Part shown: piece after piece, positions 51,595 to 60,375 of the stretch
Layout of the letters: the number at the start of each line of letters is the position of its first letter
Numbering within the stretch: the first letter of the stretch is position 1
Source of the DNA: Bacillota bacterium
GTDB taxonomy: Bacteria; Bacillota; Bacilli; Paenibacillales; Paenibacillaceae
Assembly (NCBI GenBank): GCA_023433615.1
Contig: JAEZCJ010000090.1
Location: 12,556-76,555, forward strand
DNA: 64,000 nt
Direction: 5' to 3'
Translations under genes and position numbers: made by a program
Notes under the pieces: generated by a model
Told to the model about the DNA's origin: nothing
Seen by the model: only the letters and a program-made list of their open reading frames with translations
The model's database searches: none

Positions 51595-52812
51595 TTGCCG
51601 AAGTTCAAATATCGGGCAGTCGACAATCAGGGGCTCCTGCATACAGGCATTGTCGAAACGAACAACTACGACGCGGCACTGAACGAGCTGCGGCAGAAGG
51701 AACTGTGGATTCTCGATCTGTTCGACCTCAGCACGAGCTTGCTGCATCGGGAGATAACCTTCGGCAAGCCGAAGGTGAAGGTCAAGCATTTCACCGTGTT
51801 CTGCCGCCAGCTCGCGACGTTATACAAGTCGGGCGTCAGTCTCGTCGAAGCCGTCCGAACGCTGAGCGCCCAGACCGAGAGCAAGACGCTCAAGAAGGTG
51901 CTCAAGGACGTCTCGGACGACATGGCGCAGGGGATGCAATTCTCGGCGGCATGCGCCGCGTACCCTTGGATATTCAACACGATCTTCGTCAACATGGTGC
52001 GTGCCGGAGAGGCAAGCGGTACGCTTGACGGGATGCTGGACAGGCTGGCGGTCATGTTCGAGAAGGAATATGTCACCAGGGAGAAAATCAAATCTGCCAT
52101 GGTCTATCCGCTCATTATGGGCGCAACGACAATATTGGTTGTGGCGCTGCTCCTGGTATTCGTGGTGCCGATGTACGTGGACAGCTTCGCGTCGATGGGA
52201 CTCGAGCTGCCGCTCATTACGCGAATCGTCGTCGCGCTCAGCAATTTCGTCGTTCAATCCTGGTATCTGCTTCCGATCTTCTTCTTCGCGCCGATTATTG
52301 CGTTTAACCTGCTAAGCAAGAATCCGAAGGGAAGCTATTGGCTTGACCTCGTCAAGCTGAAGCTGCCGGTATTCGGGACGCTGAACCACAAGCAATCGAT
52401 CGCCCGGTTCTGCCGGACATTCAGCTCGCTCTACGCCGCTGCCGTCCCGATGCTCCAGATCATGGATATCACGGCCAACGTCGTCGGCAACAAGGTGATC
52501 GGCAAGGTCGTGCGCGATTCGCGCGAGGAGCTGCGAGGCGGGCAATCGATCGCCAAGCCGTTCCAGGATTCCTGGACGTTCCCGCCGATGGTCGTGCATA
52601 TGCTCGTCGTCGGCGAACAGACGGGCGCGCTCGACTCCATGATGGACAAGGTCGCCGACTTCTACGAGACCGACGTCGACATGATGGCAGACCGGCTGAA
52701 GTCGCTGCTCGAGCCGCTCATGATCCTCGCGCTGTCGGGCATAGTCGGCACGATCGTGCTGGCGGTCATGCTGCCTAGCTTCAAGCTGATGGAGAACATC
52801 GGCCAACTGTAG
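51595..52812 (+). CDS. pilC: Type IV pilus inner-membrane platform protein PilC
   Basis: 405 residues of the GspF/PilC family: two repeats of a cytosolic helical domain followed by membrane helices (first FCRQLATLYKSGVSLVEAVRTL, second FCRTFSSLYAAAVPMLQIM), with conserved G-x-x-x-G-E near VRAGEASGTLDGML and VVGEQTGALDSMM. TTG start behind AGGAGGG, 25 nt after pilT. It couples the ATPases to the growing pilus. Copy 3 of the dispersed element begins just after its stop. Confidence 0.93.
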   Translation: MPKFKYRAVDNQGLLHTGIVETNNYDAALNELRQKELWILDLFDLSTSLLHREITFGKPKVKVKHFTVFCRQLATLYKSGVSLVEAVRTLSAQTESKTLKKVLKDVSDDMAQGMQFSAACAAYPWIFNTIFVNMVRAGEASGTLDGMLDRLAVMFEKEYVTREKIKSAMVYPLIMGATTILVVALLLVFVVPMYVDSFASMGLELPLITRIVVALSNFVVQSWYLLPIFFFAPIIAFNLLSKNPKGSYWLDLVKLKLPVFGTLNHKQSIARFCRTFSSLYAAAVPMLQIMDITANVVGNKVIGKVVRDSREELRGGQSIAKPFQDSWTFPPMVVHMLVVGEQTGALDSMMDKVADFYETDVDMMADRLKSLLEPLMILALSGIVGTIVLAVMLPSFKLMENIGQL

Positions 52813-52813
52813 G

Positions 52814-52963
52814 GGCCGATTGTGATCGCGAAGCATCGCGTTGTAGCGTATTCGACGTCGAATCTTGAACGCTGGCGCAATTTCCGGTGCTCATGTAGCT
52901 TAGACTACACTCCGCTCCTCAATTGCTACCATCGTCCAACCTTCTTGGCGCTGACAACCGGCC
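52814..52963 (+). repeat. Dispersed structured element, copy 3 (inside the pilus operon)
   Basis: 150 bp between pilC and the pilin gene. Closed by GGCCGATTGT (52814-52823) and ACAACCGGCC (52954-52963), nine of ten positions complementary. Contains the perfect palindrome ATTCGACGTCGAAT (52850-52863) and the TGTAG/CTACA hairpin (52894-52909). Transcribed with the operon, sense orientation, ending 85 bp before the pilin start. Confidence 0.87.
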
Positions 52964-53048
52964 ATTATGAATTCGTTTCGCTCAACCACGGTAACAACAG
53001 ATGTTGTTATAGATGATCACCCATTACATTATTCAGGGAGGGACTACT

Positions 53049-53384
53049 ATGAAGTCATTGTTCCAAGGACTCATGAGCAAGTCGAAGAAGAAGCAGAAAG
53101 GCATGACGCTGGTCGAACTGCTGGCCGTTATCGTTATCCTGGGCGTAGTAGCGGGTATCGGTACGATTGCTGTTGGCAATATCATCGAAAATGCGAGAGA
53201 GGATGCGGTAACAAGACAAGAAGAGATGATCTCGCAAGCAGTAAGGCTGTACCTCATGGACAATGATACTACCACCGCTCCTACCTCTACGCAGTTGGCC
53301 CCTTATTACGAAGGGGATGCAGATCTTTCAGAATTTACGATAACGGTTGAAGACGGTAAGGTAACTGTCGAACACAACGATTAA
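53049..53384 (+). CDS. pilA: Major type IV pilin (ComGC/PilA-like)
   Basis: 111 residues. Prepilin leader of 18 residues rich in Lys, cleavage site KKQKG|MTLVELLAV with Glu at +5, then the hydrophobic assembly helix and a short globular part with a Thr-rich loop (DNDTTTAPTSTQ). The small size resembles ComGC-type Gram-positive pilins. GGGAGGGA precedes the ATG. The pilus subunit is processed by the PilD enzyme encoded next. Confidence 0.93.
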   Translation: MKSLFQGLMSKSKKKQKGMTLVELLAVIVILGVVAGIGTIAVGNIIENAREDAVTRQEEMISQAVRLYLMDNDTTTAPTSTQLAPYYEGDADLSEFTITVEDGKVTVEHND

Positions 53385-53412
53385 TTAACACCAACTAAAG
53401 GAGCTGCCGCCC

Positions 53413-54189
53413 ATGGCCACCGCCGGTCTTCTCGTCATACTCGCCGCGTACGGTCTTGCGATCGGCAGCTTCTTGAACGTTGTCGGCATCCGGGTGCTGA
53501 AGCGGGAGTCGATCGTCTATCCGCCTTCCCACTGCGTCCACTGCAACCATAGACTTCGGGCGCTGGACCTCGTTCCTGTCTTCAGCTATCTGTTCCTGCG
53601 CGGCCGCTGCCGATACTGCCGTGCACCGATCTCCCCGATCTATCCGATCGGGGAGGCGGTTACGGCCGCCGGCTTCGTGCTCGCAGGCTGGCAGCTCGGG
53701 CTCTCGCCCGAATTGTTCGCGGGATTGCTGCTCGTCGCCATCATGGTCGTCATCTCGATAACGGACATTCGCGAGATGATCATCCCCGATGTCGTCGTGT
53801 TCCCGGCCATAGTAACTGCGCTGCTGTTCCGTCTCTTCGTCCATTCCGAGCCGCTCTGGAGCTATCTCGCAGGAGCAGTCGCCGGCAGCGGCGCGTTGTT
53901 CCTCGCCGGCTGGCTGGGATCGGCACTCTTCAAGAAAGAGAGCATGGGCGGAGGCGACGTGAAGCTGTACGCGTTCGCGGGGCTCATACTTGGATTGCCT
54001 CTGACGGCGTTATCCGTGTTTCTCGCATGCATCATCGGATTGCTCGTTGCGCTCGTCACGTACAAGCGCAGCATTCGAGACCGGCAGCCGATCGCCTTCG
54101 GACCTTCGATCGCGCTTGGCTGCTTCATCTCTTACCTATGGGGGACACCCCTCGTCAATTGGTACGTTTCCATGCTAGCAGGCTCATGA
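53413..54189 (+). CDS. pilD: Prepilin leader peptidase/N-methyltransferase PilD
   Basis: 258 residues. N-terminal GSFLNVVGIR, two CxxC pairs for zinc (CVHC and CRYC) in the methylase domain, then the aspartyl protease residues in SITDIREMIIPD and GGGDVKL. About seven membrane helices. It cleaves and N-methylates the pilin and minor pilins in the same operon. GGAG lies 10 nt before the ATG. Confidence 0.95.
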   Translation: MATAGLLVILAAYGLAIGSFLNVVGIRVLKRESIVYPPSHCVHCNHRLRALDLVPVFSYLFLRGRCRYCRAPISPIYPIGEAVTAAGFVLAGWQLGLSPELFAGLLLVAIMVVISITDIREMIIPDVVVFPAIVTALLFRLFVHSEPLWSYLAGAVAGSGALFLAGWLGSALFKKESMGGGDVKLYAFAGLILGLPLTALSVFLACIIGLLVALVTYKRSIRDRQPIAFGPSIALGCFISYLWGTPLVNWYVSMLAGS

Positions 54190-54235
54190 TCTGCCACACC
54201 GGGACGCCGAAAATTTCGTGGAAAGCGGGTGCCGT

Positions 54236-55405
54236 ATGGGCCAATCATTGTCGCGTTACCTCCAATCCCTATTGCCCGGCGCCGCCGCAATCGGTCTCGA
54301 AATGACGGATACGTCGGTGAAAATGGCGGAGTTGATCGTCCGAGACGGCAAGCCGCCCGTCGTGAAAGGCTCGGCAATGGAGCCGCTCCCGGCCGATGCG
54401 GTCGTCGAGGGCCGGATTAAGAATGTCGTTGGCGTCATGCAGGCCATTCGTGCTGCTTATGCCAGGTTGAATACAAGAACCAAGCGCGTCCATTTGACCT
54501 TGCCGAGCCAGCATGTCATGGTCCGATTTTTCCGCTTTCCGGATATCCCGGATCGCGAGATGCGCAAGCTAGTCGATTTTGAACTGAAGCATAACATTCA
54601 CCTGCCGTTCGAGGATCCGTATTACGATTTCATCAATCAGGATGGCACGACGGAACGCAGGCGTCTGAAACGTGCCAAGGTGAATGACAAACAGACTAAC
54701 ACTAAACCAGACCATTCCGATCAGCAGCAAGCAGCCGATCCGTTCGGCGGCCTGCTCGGCGAACAGTCGGCAGCAAGCGAAGCCGAGCAAGAGAACAAAT
54801 GCGACGTCATGATGGCGGCTGCGTCGCTTGAGCTGATCGAGGAATATAAAGAAGCGGTTGCCGCCTCCGGGCTGACCCCGGTTAGTATGGAGATCAAGGC
54901 ATTCACGCTGTACCGCGTGCTGAAGCACGGAGAAGAAGCGGCGGCCGAAGGGACCGTCCTGCTCGTCGACATTAACGAACGAGGCACGGACGTCTCGATC
55001 TACCATGACGGCAAACTCCGAATCACGCGAAGCTTGTCGGTCGTGATCGTAAGTTCCGACGATGAGCCGGAGGTGCCGGACGATCCGCTCGAACAGCTGC
55101 TGCTCGGCATCCAGGCGTCGCAGGACAGAGATGCCGATCACATCGCGGAGCTCGTGCATGAGCTGGAGCGGCTGATGAACTTCTACCGCTATACGCTCAA
55201 TAACCGCGATCATGAATTCAATCGGATTATCGTAACCGGCGACATTCCGAATATGAAGAAGGTGTTGGACGGACTTCGCGGACGCATGCCTCAGCCGATC
55301 GTCGAGATGCCGTTCGGTGCGTATAGCGATCGGACCGATCGGTTCGGCGCATCGCACTTGTCGATGGCCGTGCCGTTCGGCCTTGCGTTAAGGGGGCGGT
55401 ACTGA
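54236..55405 (+). CDS. pilM: Type IV pilus assembly protein PilM
   Basis: 389 residues, actin-like ATPase fold of the cytoplasmic alignment complex: IGLEMTDTSVKMAELI at the N terminus, LLVDINERGTDVSIYHDGKL in the second half, and VTGDIPNMKKVLDGL. Between about residues 136 and 190 it has a polar low-complexity insertion (Gln/Glu/Asp-rich, containing DQQQAADPFGG) not usual for PilM. ATG 54236 was preferred to a GTG six codons upstream; neither has a strong ribosome site. Its stop overlaps the pilN start. Confidence 0.9.
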   Translation: MGQSLSRYLQSLLPGAAAIGLEMTDTSVKMAELIVRDGKPPVVKGSAMEPLPADAVVEGRIKNVVGVMQAIRAAYARLNTRTKRVHLTLPSQHVMVRFFRFPDIPDREMRKLVDFELKHNIHLPFEDPYYDFINQDGTTERRRLKRAKVNDKQTNTKPDHSDQQQAADPFGGLLGEQSAASEAEQENKCDVMMAAASLELIEEYKEAVAASGLTPVSMEIKAFTLYRVLKHGEEAAAEGTVLLVDINERGTDVSIYHDGKLRITRSLSVVIVSSDDEPEVPDDPLEQLLLGIQASQDRDADHIAELVHELERLMNFYRYTLNNRDHEFNRIIVTGDIPNMKKVLDGLRGRMPQPIVEMPFGAYSDRTDRFGASHLSMAVPFGLALRGRY

Positions 55406-56373
55406 TGCGCAATATTAACCTACTCCCCAGCGTCCCGTTCTTGTCGAAGCATCTTCGCAGCCTGACGATCGGCACCGTGGCCGTCTTGCTGCTTGCCGCT
55501 CTTGTCATCCTGGTCATGTCGTACGTCATGGGCATTGCCGCCGATTCGAAGGAAGCGGAGGCAAGCCAGATGCGGCTGCAGGCCGCCTTCTGGCAGGACC
55601 GTCACGCTGCGGATCCGCGCATGCAGCAGTATGAATCTTATCGGGCAACGGCGGAGCAGCTGACGGCCGCACGTACGGATTGGGTGGCCCGGATCAAGTC
55701 GATTACGGCCGGTCTTGCTGCCTCGGCACGAATTGTCGAACTAGACACGGATAAGGACGACATGACGCAGATCGCGCTGCAATTCTCCGACATGGAGGAG
55801 GCGGCAGCCTATCTCGCCGAGCTGCAGTTGAATGCCGATGTCGCGGCATTCGATATCGTCGATATGAACCGACTCGAAGTGCCGGCTAGCGACTTAGTCA
55901 ACGAACCGGAACCTCCGCAAGAGACTCCGTCTGTTCCGCGGCCATCCGAATCGTACTATGAAAATCTGCTGAAGGACCTGTCGACGGCGGAGGACGAGAA
56001 CGAGGCGCTCTTGAATGAGCTCCAATGGTTGTTCGAGAAAGAAATTGCCAGGACTTCCTTCGGCATTCGATTGCCTGACTTGCCTTCCATGGGCGACGCA
56101 GCAGGCGCGAATTGGGACGAGATGCTGGATTCGTCCGACCAAGGCGTCATAACGGATGAAGAATATGCAGCGGCCCGAGCAAGATGGAACGCTTATACCC
56201 GGCAGAGGGACAACCTGGCACAGTTGGACAAGGAACGCGAAGCGAATATAGATTTCGGTCCTGACGTACCTCAATTGGAAAACGAGCCCCTGCGGACCGT
56301 CACGATCTATGAAGTCACCATTGTGTTGTCATGGGCCGATCCTGCCGGATCGGAAGGAGGGACTGCCGAATGA
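55405..56373 (+). CDS. pilN: Type IV pilus assembly protein PilN-like
   Basis: 322 residues. Starts with RNINLLPSVP, the PilM-binding N-terminal motif of PilN, then one membrane helix (about 20-42), a coiled coil and a ferredoxin-like domain. It is longer than typical PilN (~200): an acidic, Pro/Glu-rich segment and a second coiled-coil region (about 165-300) are added. ATG overlaps the pilM stop (TGATG). Forms the membrane alignment complex with PilM and PilO. Confidence 0.85.
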   Translation: MRNINLLPSVPFLSKHLRSLTIGTVAVLLLAALVILVMSYVMGIAADSKEAEASQMRLQAAFWQDRHAADPRMQQYESYRATAEQLTAARTDWVARIKSITAGLAASARIVELDTDKDDMTQIALQFSDMEEAAAYLAELQLNADVAAFDIVDMNRLEVPASDLVNEPEPPQETPSVPRPSESYYENLLKDLSTAEDENEALLNELQWLFEKEIARTSFGIRLPDLPSMGDAAGANWDEMLDSSDQGVITDEEYAAARARWNAYTRQRDNLAQLDKEREANIDFGPDVPQLENEPLRTVTIYEVTIVLSWADPAGSEGGTAE

Positions 56374-57089
56374 ATACGGAGATTAACGCGAAGCAGTTGG
56401 TCGCATTCCTCGAGAAGCTGCGCCAGCCGCAGGCGCTGTTCTCGATTACGGCAGGCGCGGCCTTGTTGATACTGATCGTGCTGTATACGCAGCTCGTCTA
56501 CCCTTCCCAAGCCCGTATCCAAGCGGCGGACAGGGCCATTGCCGAGATGAAGGCACTGAAGGAGCAGGCAGAGTCGCTGCCTCCTCCTAAGGAACTGACC
56601 GAGAGCATGGTAGAAGAAATCGGCGAGATGCTCCCGTCCAAGCCGGAGACGGCGTCCTTGTTGAACAATCTTCGGACAATCGAGCGCGAGACCGGAGCCG
56701 AGATTCTCGCCTTGAAGCGAACAGAAACGCTGCAGCCGGAGACGGCCGAGAAGAATCTGTCTGCCTCGGAAGGACAGATGCAGGATTTTCTAGAAGCAGT
56801 GGACAAGAAGGAAGAGGCGCGGGTCGTAACGGTCGGCAGCGGGTTAACCGAGATGCAGTACGAGTTGACCATACAAGGCGAGTATGCTCGCTTATTGGAA
56901 TTCATGGATGACTTGCGCCAGGCGAAGCGAATCATTCGGATCGGCGAGTGGAGGATCGCGGCGTTGTCGGGCCCTTCCGCAGGACCGGATGGCGAAGCGC
57001 GGATGAAGGATTACGAGCTTACGGCAGCGATAAGCTTCTATTACACGGATCAATTCGCGGATCTGTTCGATACCGCGGCGAAGGAGTGA
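56370..57089 (+). CDS. pilO: Type IV pilus assembly protein PilO-like
   Basis: 239 residues: short cytosolic start, one membrane helix (about 26-46), a coiled coil (about 53-85) with PPPKELTES, and a C-terminal ferredoxin-like domain ending in AISFYYTDQF. Layout fits PilO. ATG overlaps the pilN stop by four bases (ATGA), with AAGGAGGG before it. Confidence 0.85.
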   Translation: MNTEINAKQLVAFLEKLRQPQALFSITAGAALLILIVLYTQLVYPSQARIQAADRAIAEMKALKEQAESLPPPKELTESMVEEIGEMLPSKPETASLLNNLRTIERETGAEILALKRTETLQPETAEKNLSASEGQMQDFLEAVDKKEEARVVTVGSGLTEMQYELTIQGEYARLLEFMDDLRQAKRIIRIGEWRIAALSGPSAGPDGEARMKDYELTAAISFYYTDQFADLFDTAAKE

Positions 57090-57097
57090 ACGGGCGG

Positions 57098-57718
57098 ATG
57101 AGAGCGAGGAAAATATGGCTTGCAAGCGCGGTACTGCTGCTGCTGTTCGGCGGAAGCGTCGTGGCGGAAGGCAAGTATAAGACGATATCCGCTTATTTCG
57201 AGCGCATTACGTTCGAGATGAACGGTCAACTGCTGGGAGAGGCCGACGACTCGCTTGTCTATAACGGAAAGATCTATGTACCGGTCCAAGAGCTTGCCGA
57301 TGTTCTGGGAGCCGAGACGGCGTGGAACGCCGAGCGTTCGACGCTGTCGCTTGATTTTCTCCATGAAGGCAGTGAAGACGAACTTTCGAATACGATGCGG
57401 TCGGGCATCTACCAGTATGCGGCGCTCGAGAACAACGCGATTCTGAAGGCACTCGTGGAAGACTTCAAGACGAATGACATGAATGGCGCGAAGCTGGTCA
57501 TCGAACGGTACGAGACATTGAAGAACAATCTGGCCGGCATCCCGGACGAGACGGCGGCGGGCTACGTGGCCAAAATGAAAGCCGCCGCAGAGCTGATGCG
57601 CAGCGGTTGGAGCACGAAGTCGTTCGATAACTACTCGATTGCCTGGATGATCTATCAAGAGAATGCCGAAAGGCTGCACGATCATCTTCGCAGCCGGATC
57701 GCGGATGTGAGCCGTTAA
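57098..57718 (+). CDS. Secreted protein with copper-amine-oxidase-N-like domain
   Basis: 206 residues. Signal peptide or signal anchor in the first 25 residues, then a stalk domain with KIYVPVQELADVLGAETAWNAE, the pattern of the copper amine oxidase N-terminal-like domain common in Paenibacillus surface proteins. The rest is helical and charged. AAGGAG and GGGCGG lie before the ATG. It sits between pilO and the MORN protein in the pilus operon; both share this domain, so they may interact or bind the same wall ligand. Function otherwise unknown. Confidence 0.7.
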   Translation: MRARKIWLASAVLLLLFGGSVVAEGKYKTISAYFERITFEMNGQLLGEADDSLVYNGKIYVPVQELADVLGAETAWNAERSTLSLDFLHEGSEDELSNTMRSGIYQYAALENNAILKALVEDFKTNDMNGAKLVIERYETLKNNLAGIPDETAAGYVAKMKAAAELMRSGWSTKSFDNYSIAWMIYQENAERLHDHLRSRIADVSR

Positions 57719-57768
57719 CGAAAGGAAGAATTCGCAGGACTTAACGTTTGGAAAGGAGGTGTGGACGC

Positions 57769-59913
57769 ATGATACGGATACGGATTCGTACGTGGATCAT
57801 CGCGATGATCGCGTTATCGATTGCTGTGCCGCTGAACGCATCTGCCGCAACGGACAATTACTCGCTGGTCATTGACGGCGAGACGGTGCTGGACCGCATG
57901 CTGCCTCCCGTCGCCGGTGTCATCTACGCGCCGGTGGCCGATACATACAAGAAGCTCGGCATGACGACGAATTGGAATCCGTCGACCGAGACGGCGACGG
58001 TAACCGGCTATCGCATGACGATCGAGCTGCGCAAAGATTCGGCGAAAGCGCGGGTGAACGGCCGGACGATCGTGCTGCCGGGAACGGTTCATGCGCGCGG
58101 CGGGAAGCTGCATTTTCCTGCGACGGCAAGCGAGGTGCTGCCCGGCATCGACATTCGGTACAGCGCGAATGCGCGAATGGTTTACTATCACGTGCCGATG
58201 GCCGTATACCTGGCGAGGCTAATCGCCGACCCGAGCGTCAAGGCCAGCATGAACGACGGAACAGGAACCTATACGAAGCAGGGCTCGAAGCTGTACGAGG
58301 GACGGCTGGAGGACGGCATTCCCGACGGCAGCGGCAAGCTGTACCGCGCAGGGAAAATGGTCTACGAAGGCGAGTTTGCGAGCGGCATGCCGCACGGGCA
58401 AGGCACTTCGATCGAATACAACGGAGAACGGTACGAGGGCAGATTCTCAAGCGGTCAGCGCGATGGCGGCGGGAAGCTCTATGTCAACGGCAGACTGACG
58501 TATGACGGCGATTGGAAGCTGGGATATAGAGAAGGCGTCGGTATCGAATACGGCAAGTCCGGCGAACCGGTCTATGAAGGGGAGTTCGCGCAGAGCAAAC
58601 GGACCGGTTATGGCGTCGAATACGACGAAGCAACCGGCGACCGGATCTATGCGGGCGAATGGCGGATCGGCATGCGGCACGGCGAGGGCAAGCTGTACGA
58701 TCCGGTTACGGATGAGCTGGCGTTCATCGGACGCTTCTCGGAAGGGTTGAAGGAAGGCAGAGGCAGTATCATTACAATAACCACTTCAACATGGTCCGTC
58801 GTTGACGGGAACAACGTTGTCCGGACCGAGAGACGCCCGACCGTGCATTATGAGACCGGCACCTATCGGGCCGATAGGCTCGTGGGGGACGTGGAACGAG
58901 TCACGTATACGGGCGAGATGCTGAAGGACGGGACGCCGAACGGCAAGGGGGCGTATTATCGCAACCTCGGCGGGAAGCCCACTTCCGACGGTATGCTGAA
59001 CGACATCGAGCTGCTGTATGAAGGCGAAGTGAAGGACGGCAAGCGGGAAGGCATTGGCCAAGCATACGACGCTATGAAGCGGATCGCGTACGACGGCGAG
59101 TGGAAGGATGACCTGCGCGAAGGCTTCGGCCTCGCTTATGAGAATGGCGTGCTGACCTATCGCGGCGAATGGCGCCGCGGGCTCCGTTCGGGAGCAGGCG
59201 CAAGCTACGAAATCGTGATGCTGTCTGCAGGCAGCAGCCCCGGCGAAGCCAAGCTGGTAAGCGGAACATTCAGCCTCGACAAAGTCGTGGACAGCACGGC
59301 GAGGCAATATGTGTATATCGGCTCGATATCGAACGGCATGATTACCGGTCGAGGCAAGCTGTACCTCGTGTCGCAGACTGGACCGACCCACTTTCGGGCA
59401 GAGAGCTTCCAGACGGGGCGCAAGGGGCTCAAGGTGTACGACGGAGACTTCGTGAACGGCTTGAAGCATGGTATCGGCATCCAATACATGGACGGCTTGA
59501 AAGTCTACGACGGCCATTATGCGAACGATAGCTATGAAGGTTACGGCACGATGTTCCACAGTTCTACCGGCCAGCGCGCTTATGAAGGCAGCTTCGAGGC
59601 TGGCGAATTCTCGGGAGAACGGGGGTTGCAGTATAACGAAGCCGGCGCGCTCGTCTATGACGGTTCCTTCGATAACGGTCACCGCAACGGCAAGGGAGTC
59701 GAATGGATCGGTACGCTTCGGTTATATGAAGGCGACTTCAAGGACGGTCTTCGCCATGGGGACGGCATGGAGTTCTCCGGCGGTATACGGGTTATCTACG
59801 TAGGCGAATATGCTTATGGCAAGCGCGAAGGCTGGGGCGTCGAATACGACACCCGCGGCGTTCGCATCTATGAAGGCTTATACCGCAATGGCGCGCGGGT
59901 AGCGACCGGCTAG
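57769..59913 (+). CDS. Secreted MORN-repeat protein with copper-amine-oxidase-N-like head
   Basis: 714 residues. Signal peptide about 1-26 (basic start, hydrophobic core, NASAA). Residues ~27-145 form the stalk-type domain (VIYAPVADTYKKLGMTTNWN). From about 165 to the end run some 19 MORN repeats of ~22-24 residues, each like YEGEFASGMPHGQG or YDGDWKLGYREGVG, two with short insertions. MORN proteins usually bind lipids or act as scaffolds; a secreted one within a pilus operon is unusual. The ATG at 57769 with AAAGGAGGTG was chosen; the TTG upstream is rejected. No pilin leader is present. Confidence 0.82.
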   Translation: MIRIRIRTWIIAMIALSIAVPLNASAATDNYSLVIDGETVLDRMLPPVAGVIYAPVADTYKKLGMTTNWNPSTETATVTGYRMTIELRKDSAKARVNGRTIVLPGTVHARGGKLHFPATASEVLPGIDIRYSANARMVYYHVPMAVYLARLIADPSVKASMNDGTGTYTKQGSKLYEGRLEDGIPDGSGKLYRAGKMVYEGEFASGMPHGQGTSIEYNGERYEGRFSSGQRDGGGKLYVNGRLTYDGDWKLGYREGVGIEYGKSGEPVYEGEFAQSKRTGYGVEYDEATGDRIYAGEWRIGMRHGEGKLYDPVTDELAFIGRFSEGLKEGRGSIITITTSTWSVVDGNNVVRTERRPTVHYETGTYRADRLVGDVERVTYTGEMLKDGTPNGKGAYYRNLGGKPTSDGMLNDIELLYEGEVKDGKREGIGQAYDAMKRIAYDGEWKDDLREGFGLAYENGVLTYRGEWRRGLRSGAGASYEIVMLSAGSSPGEAKLVSGTFSLDKVVDSTARQYVYIGSISNGMITGRGKLYLVSQTGPTHFRAESFQTGRKGLKVYDGDFVNGLKHGIGIQYMDGLKVYDGHYANDSYEGYGTMFHSSTGQRAYEGSFEAGEFSGERGLQYNEAGALVYDGSFDNGHRNGKGVEWIGTLRLYEGDFKDGLRHGDGMEFSGGIRVIYVGEYAYGKREGWGVEYDTRGVRIYEGLYRNGARVATG

Positions 59914-59952
59914 CGATGGCGTGGTAATCGTGATCGGGAAGGAGGCGTGGGG

Positions 59953-60375
59953 ATGATGCGGAACGAGAGAGGCTTGACGCTCGTCGAGGTGCTGGCAGCG
60001 CTCGTCCTGATCGGCTTGGCAGTGACGCTGTTCGTCAGCTTGTCCGGCACGGCGGCTGTGTCCAGCCAGACCGAGGATCGGCGCTCGGCAGCGATGGAGA
60101 TTGCCGAGAACGAGCTGAACCTCTGGAAGGGGAGGCTGAAGGCGGGCGAAGCATTGCCGGTCGAGCCGTATATCTTTCCGGACAATGTCTATCCCGGCTA
60201 CGAAATCAGGCTGCTCGTACCCCGGATTCTGAATGCCTCGTCTGACCTTACTGCATTATATACCGGCCAGCTCGCAGGGCTGTCGCGGCACGTATCCATG
60301 CAGTCGATCGTGTATCGGAGCGGGCAGCCGCATCTGGTGACGATCGTCGTCTCTTGGGAGGCGGATCCATCATGA
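59953..60375 (+). CDS. Minor prepilin, PilV-like
   Basis: 140 residues. Class III prepilin leader MMRNERG|LTLVEVLAAL with Glu at +5, assembly helix, and a short globular part. Size and place next to a PilW-like gene suggest a minor pilin of the priming complex. ATG 59953 has GGAGG at 7-nt spacing. Its stop overlaps the next start. Confidence 0.85.
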   Translation: MMRNERGLTLVEVLAALVLIGLAVTLFVSLSGTAAVSSQTEDRRSAAMEIAENELNLWKGRLKAGEALPVEPYIFPDNVYPGYEIRLLVPRILNASSDLTALYTGQLAGLSRHVSMQSIVYRSGQPHLVTIVVSWEADPS

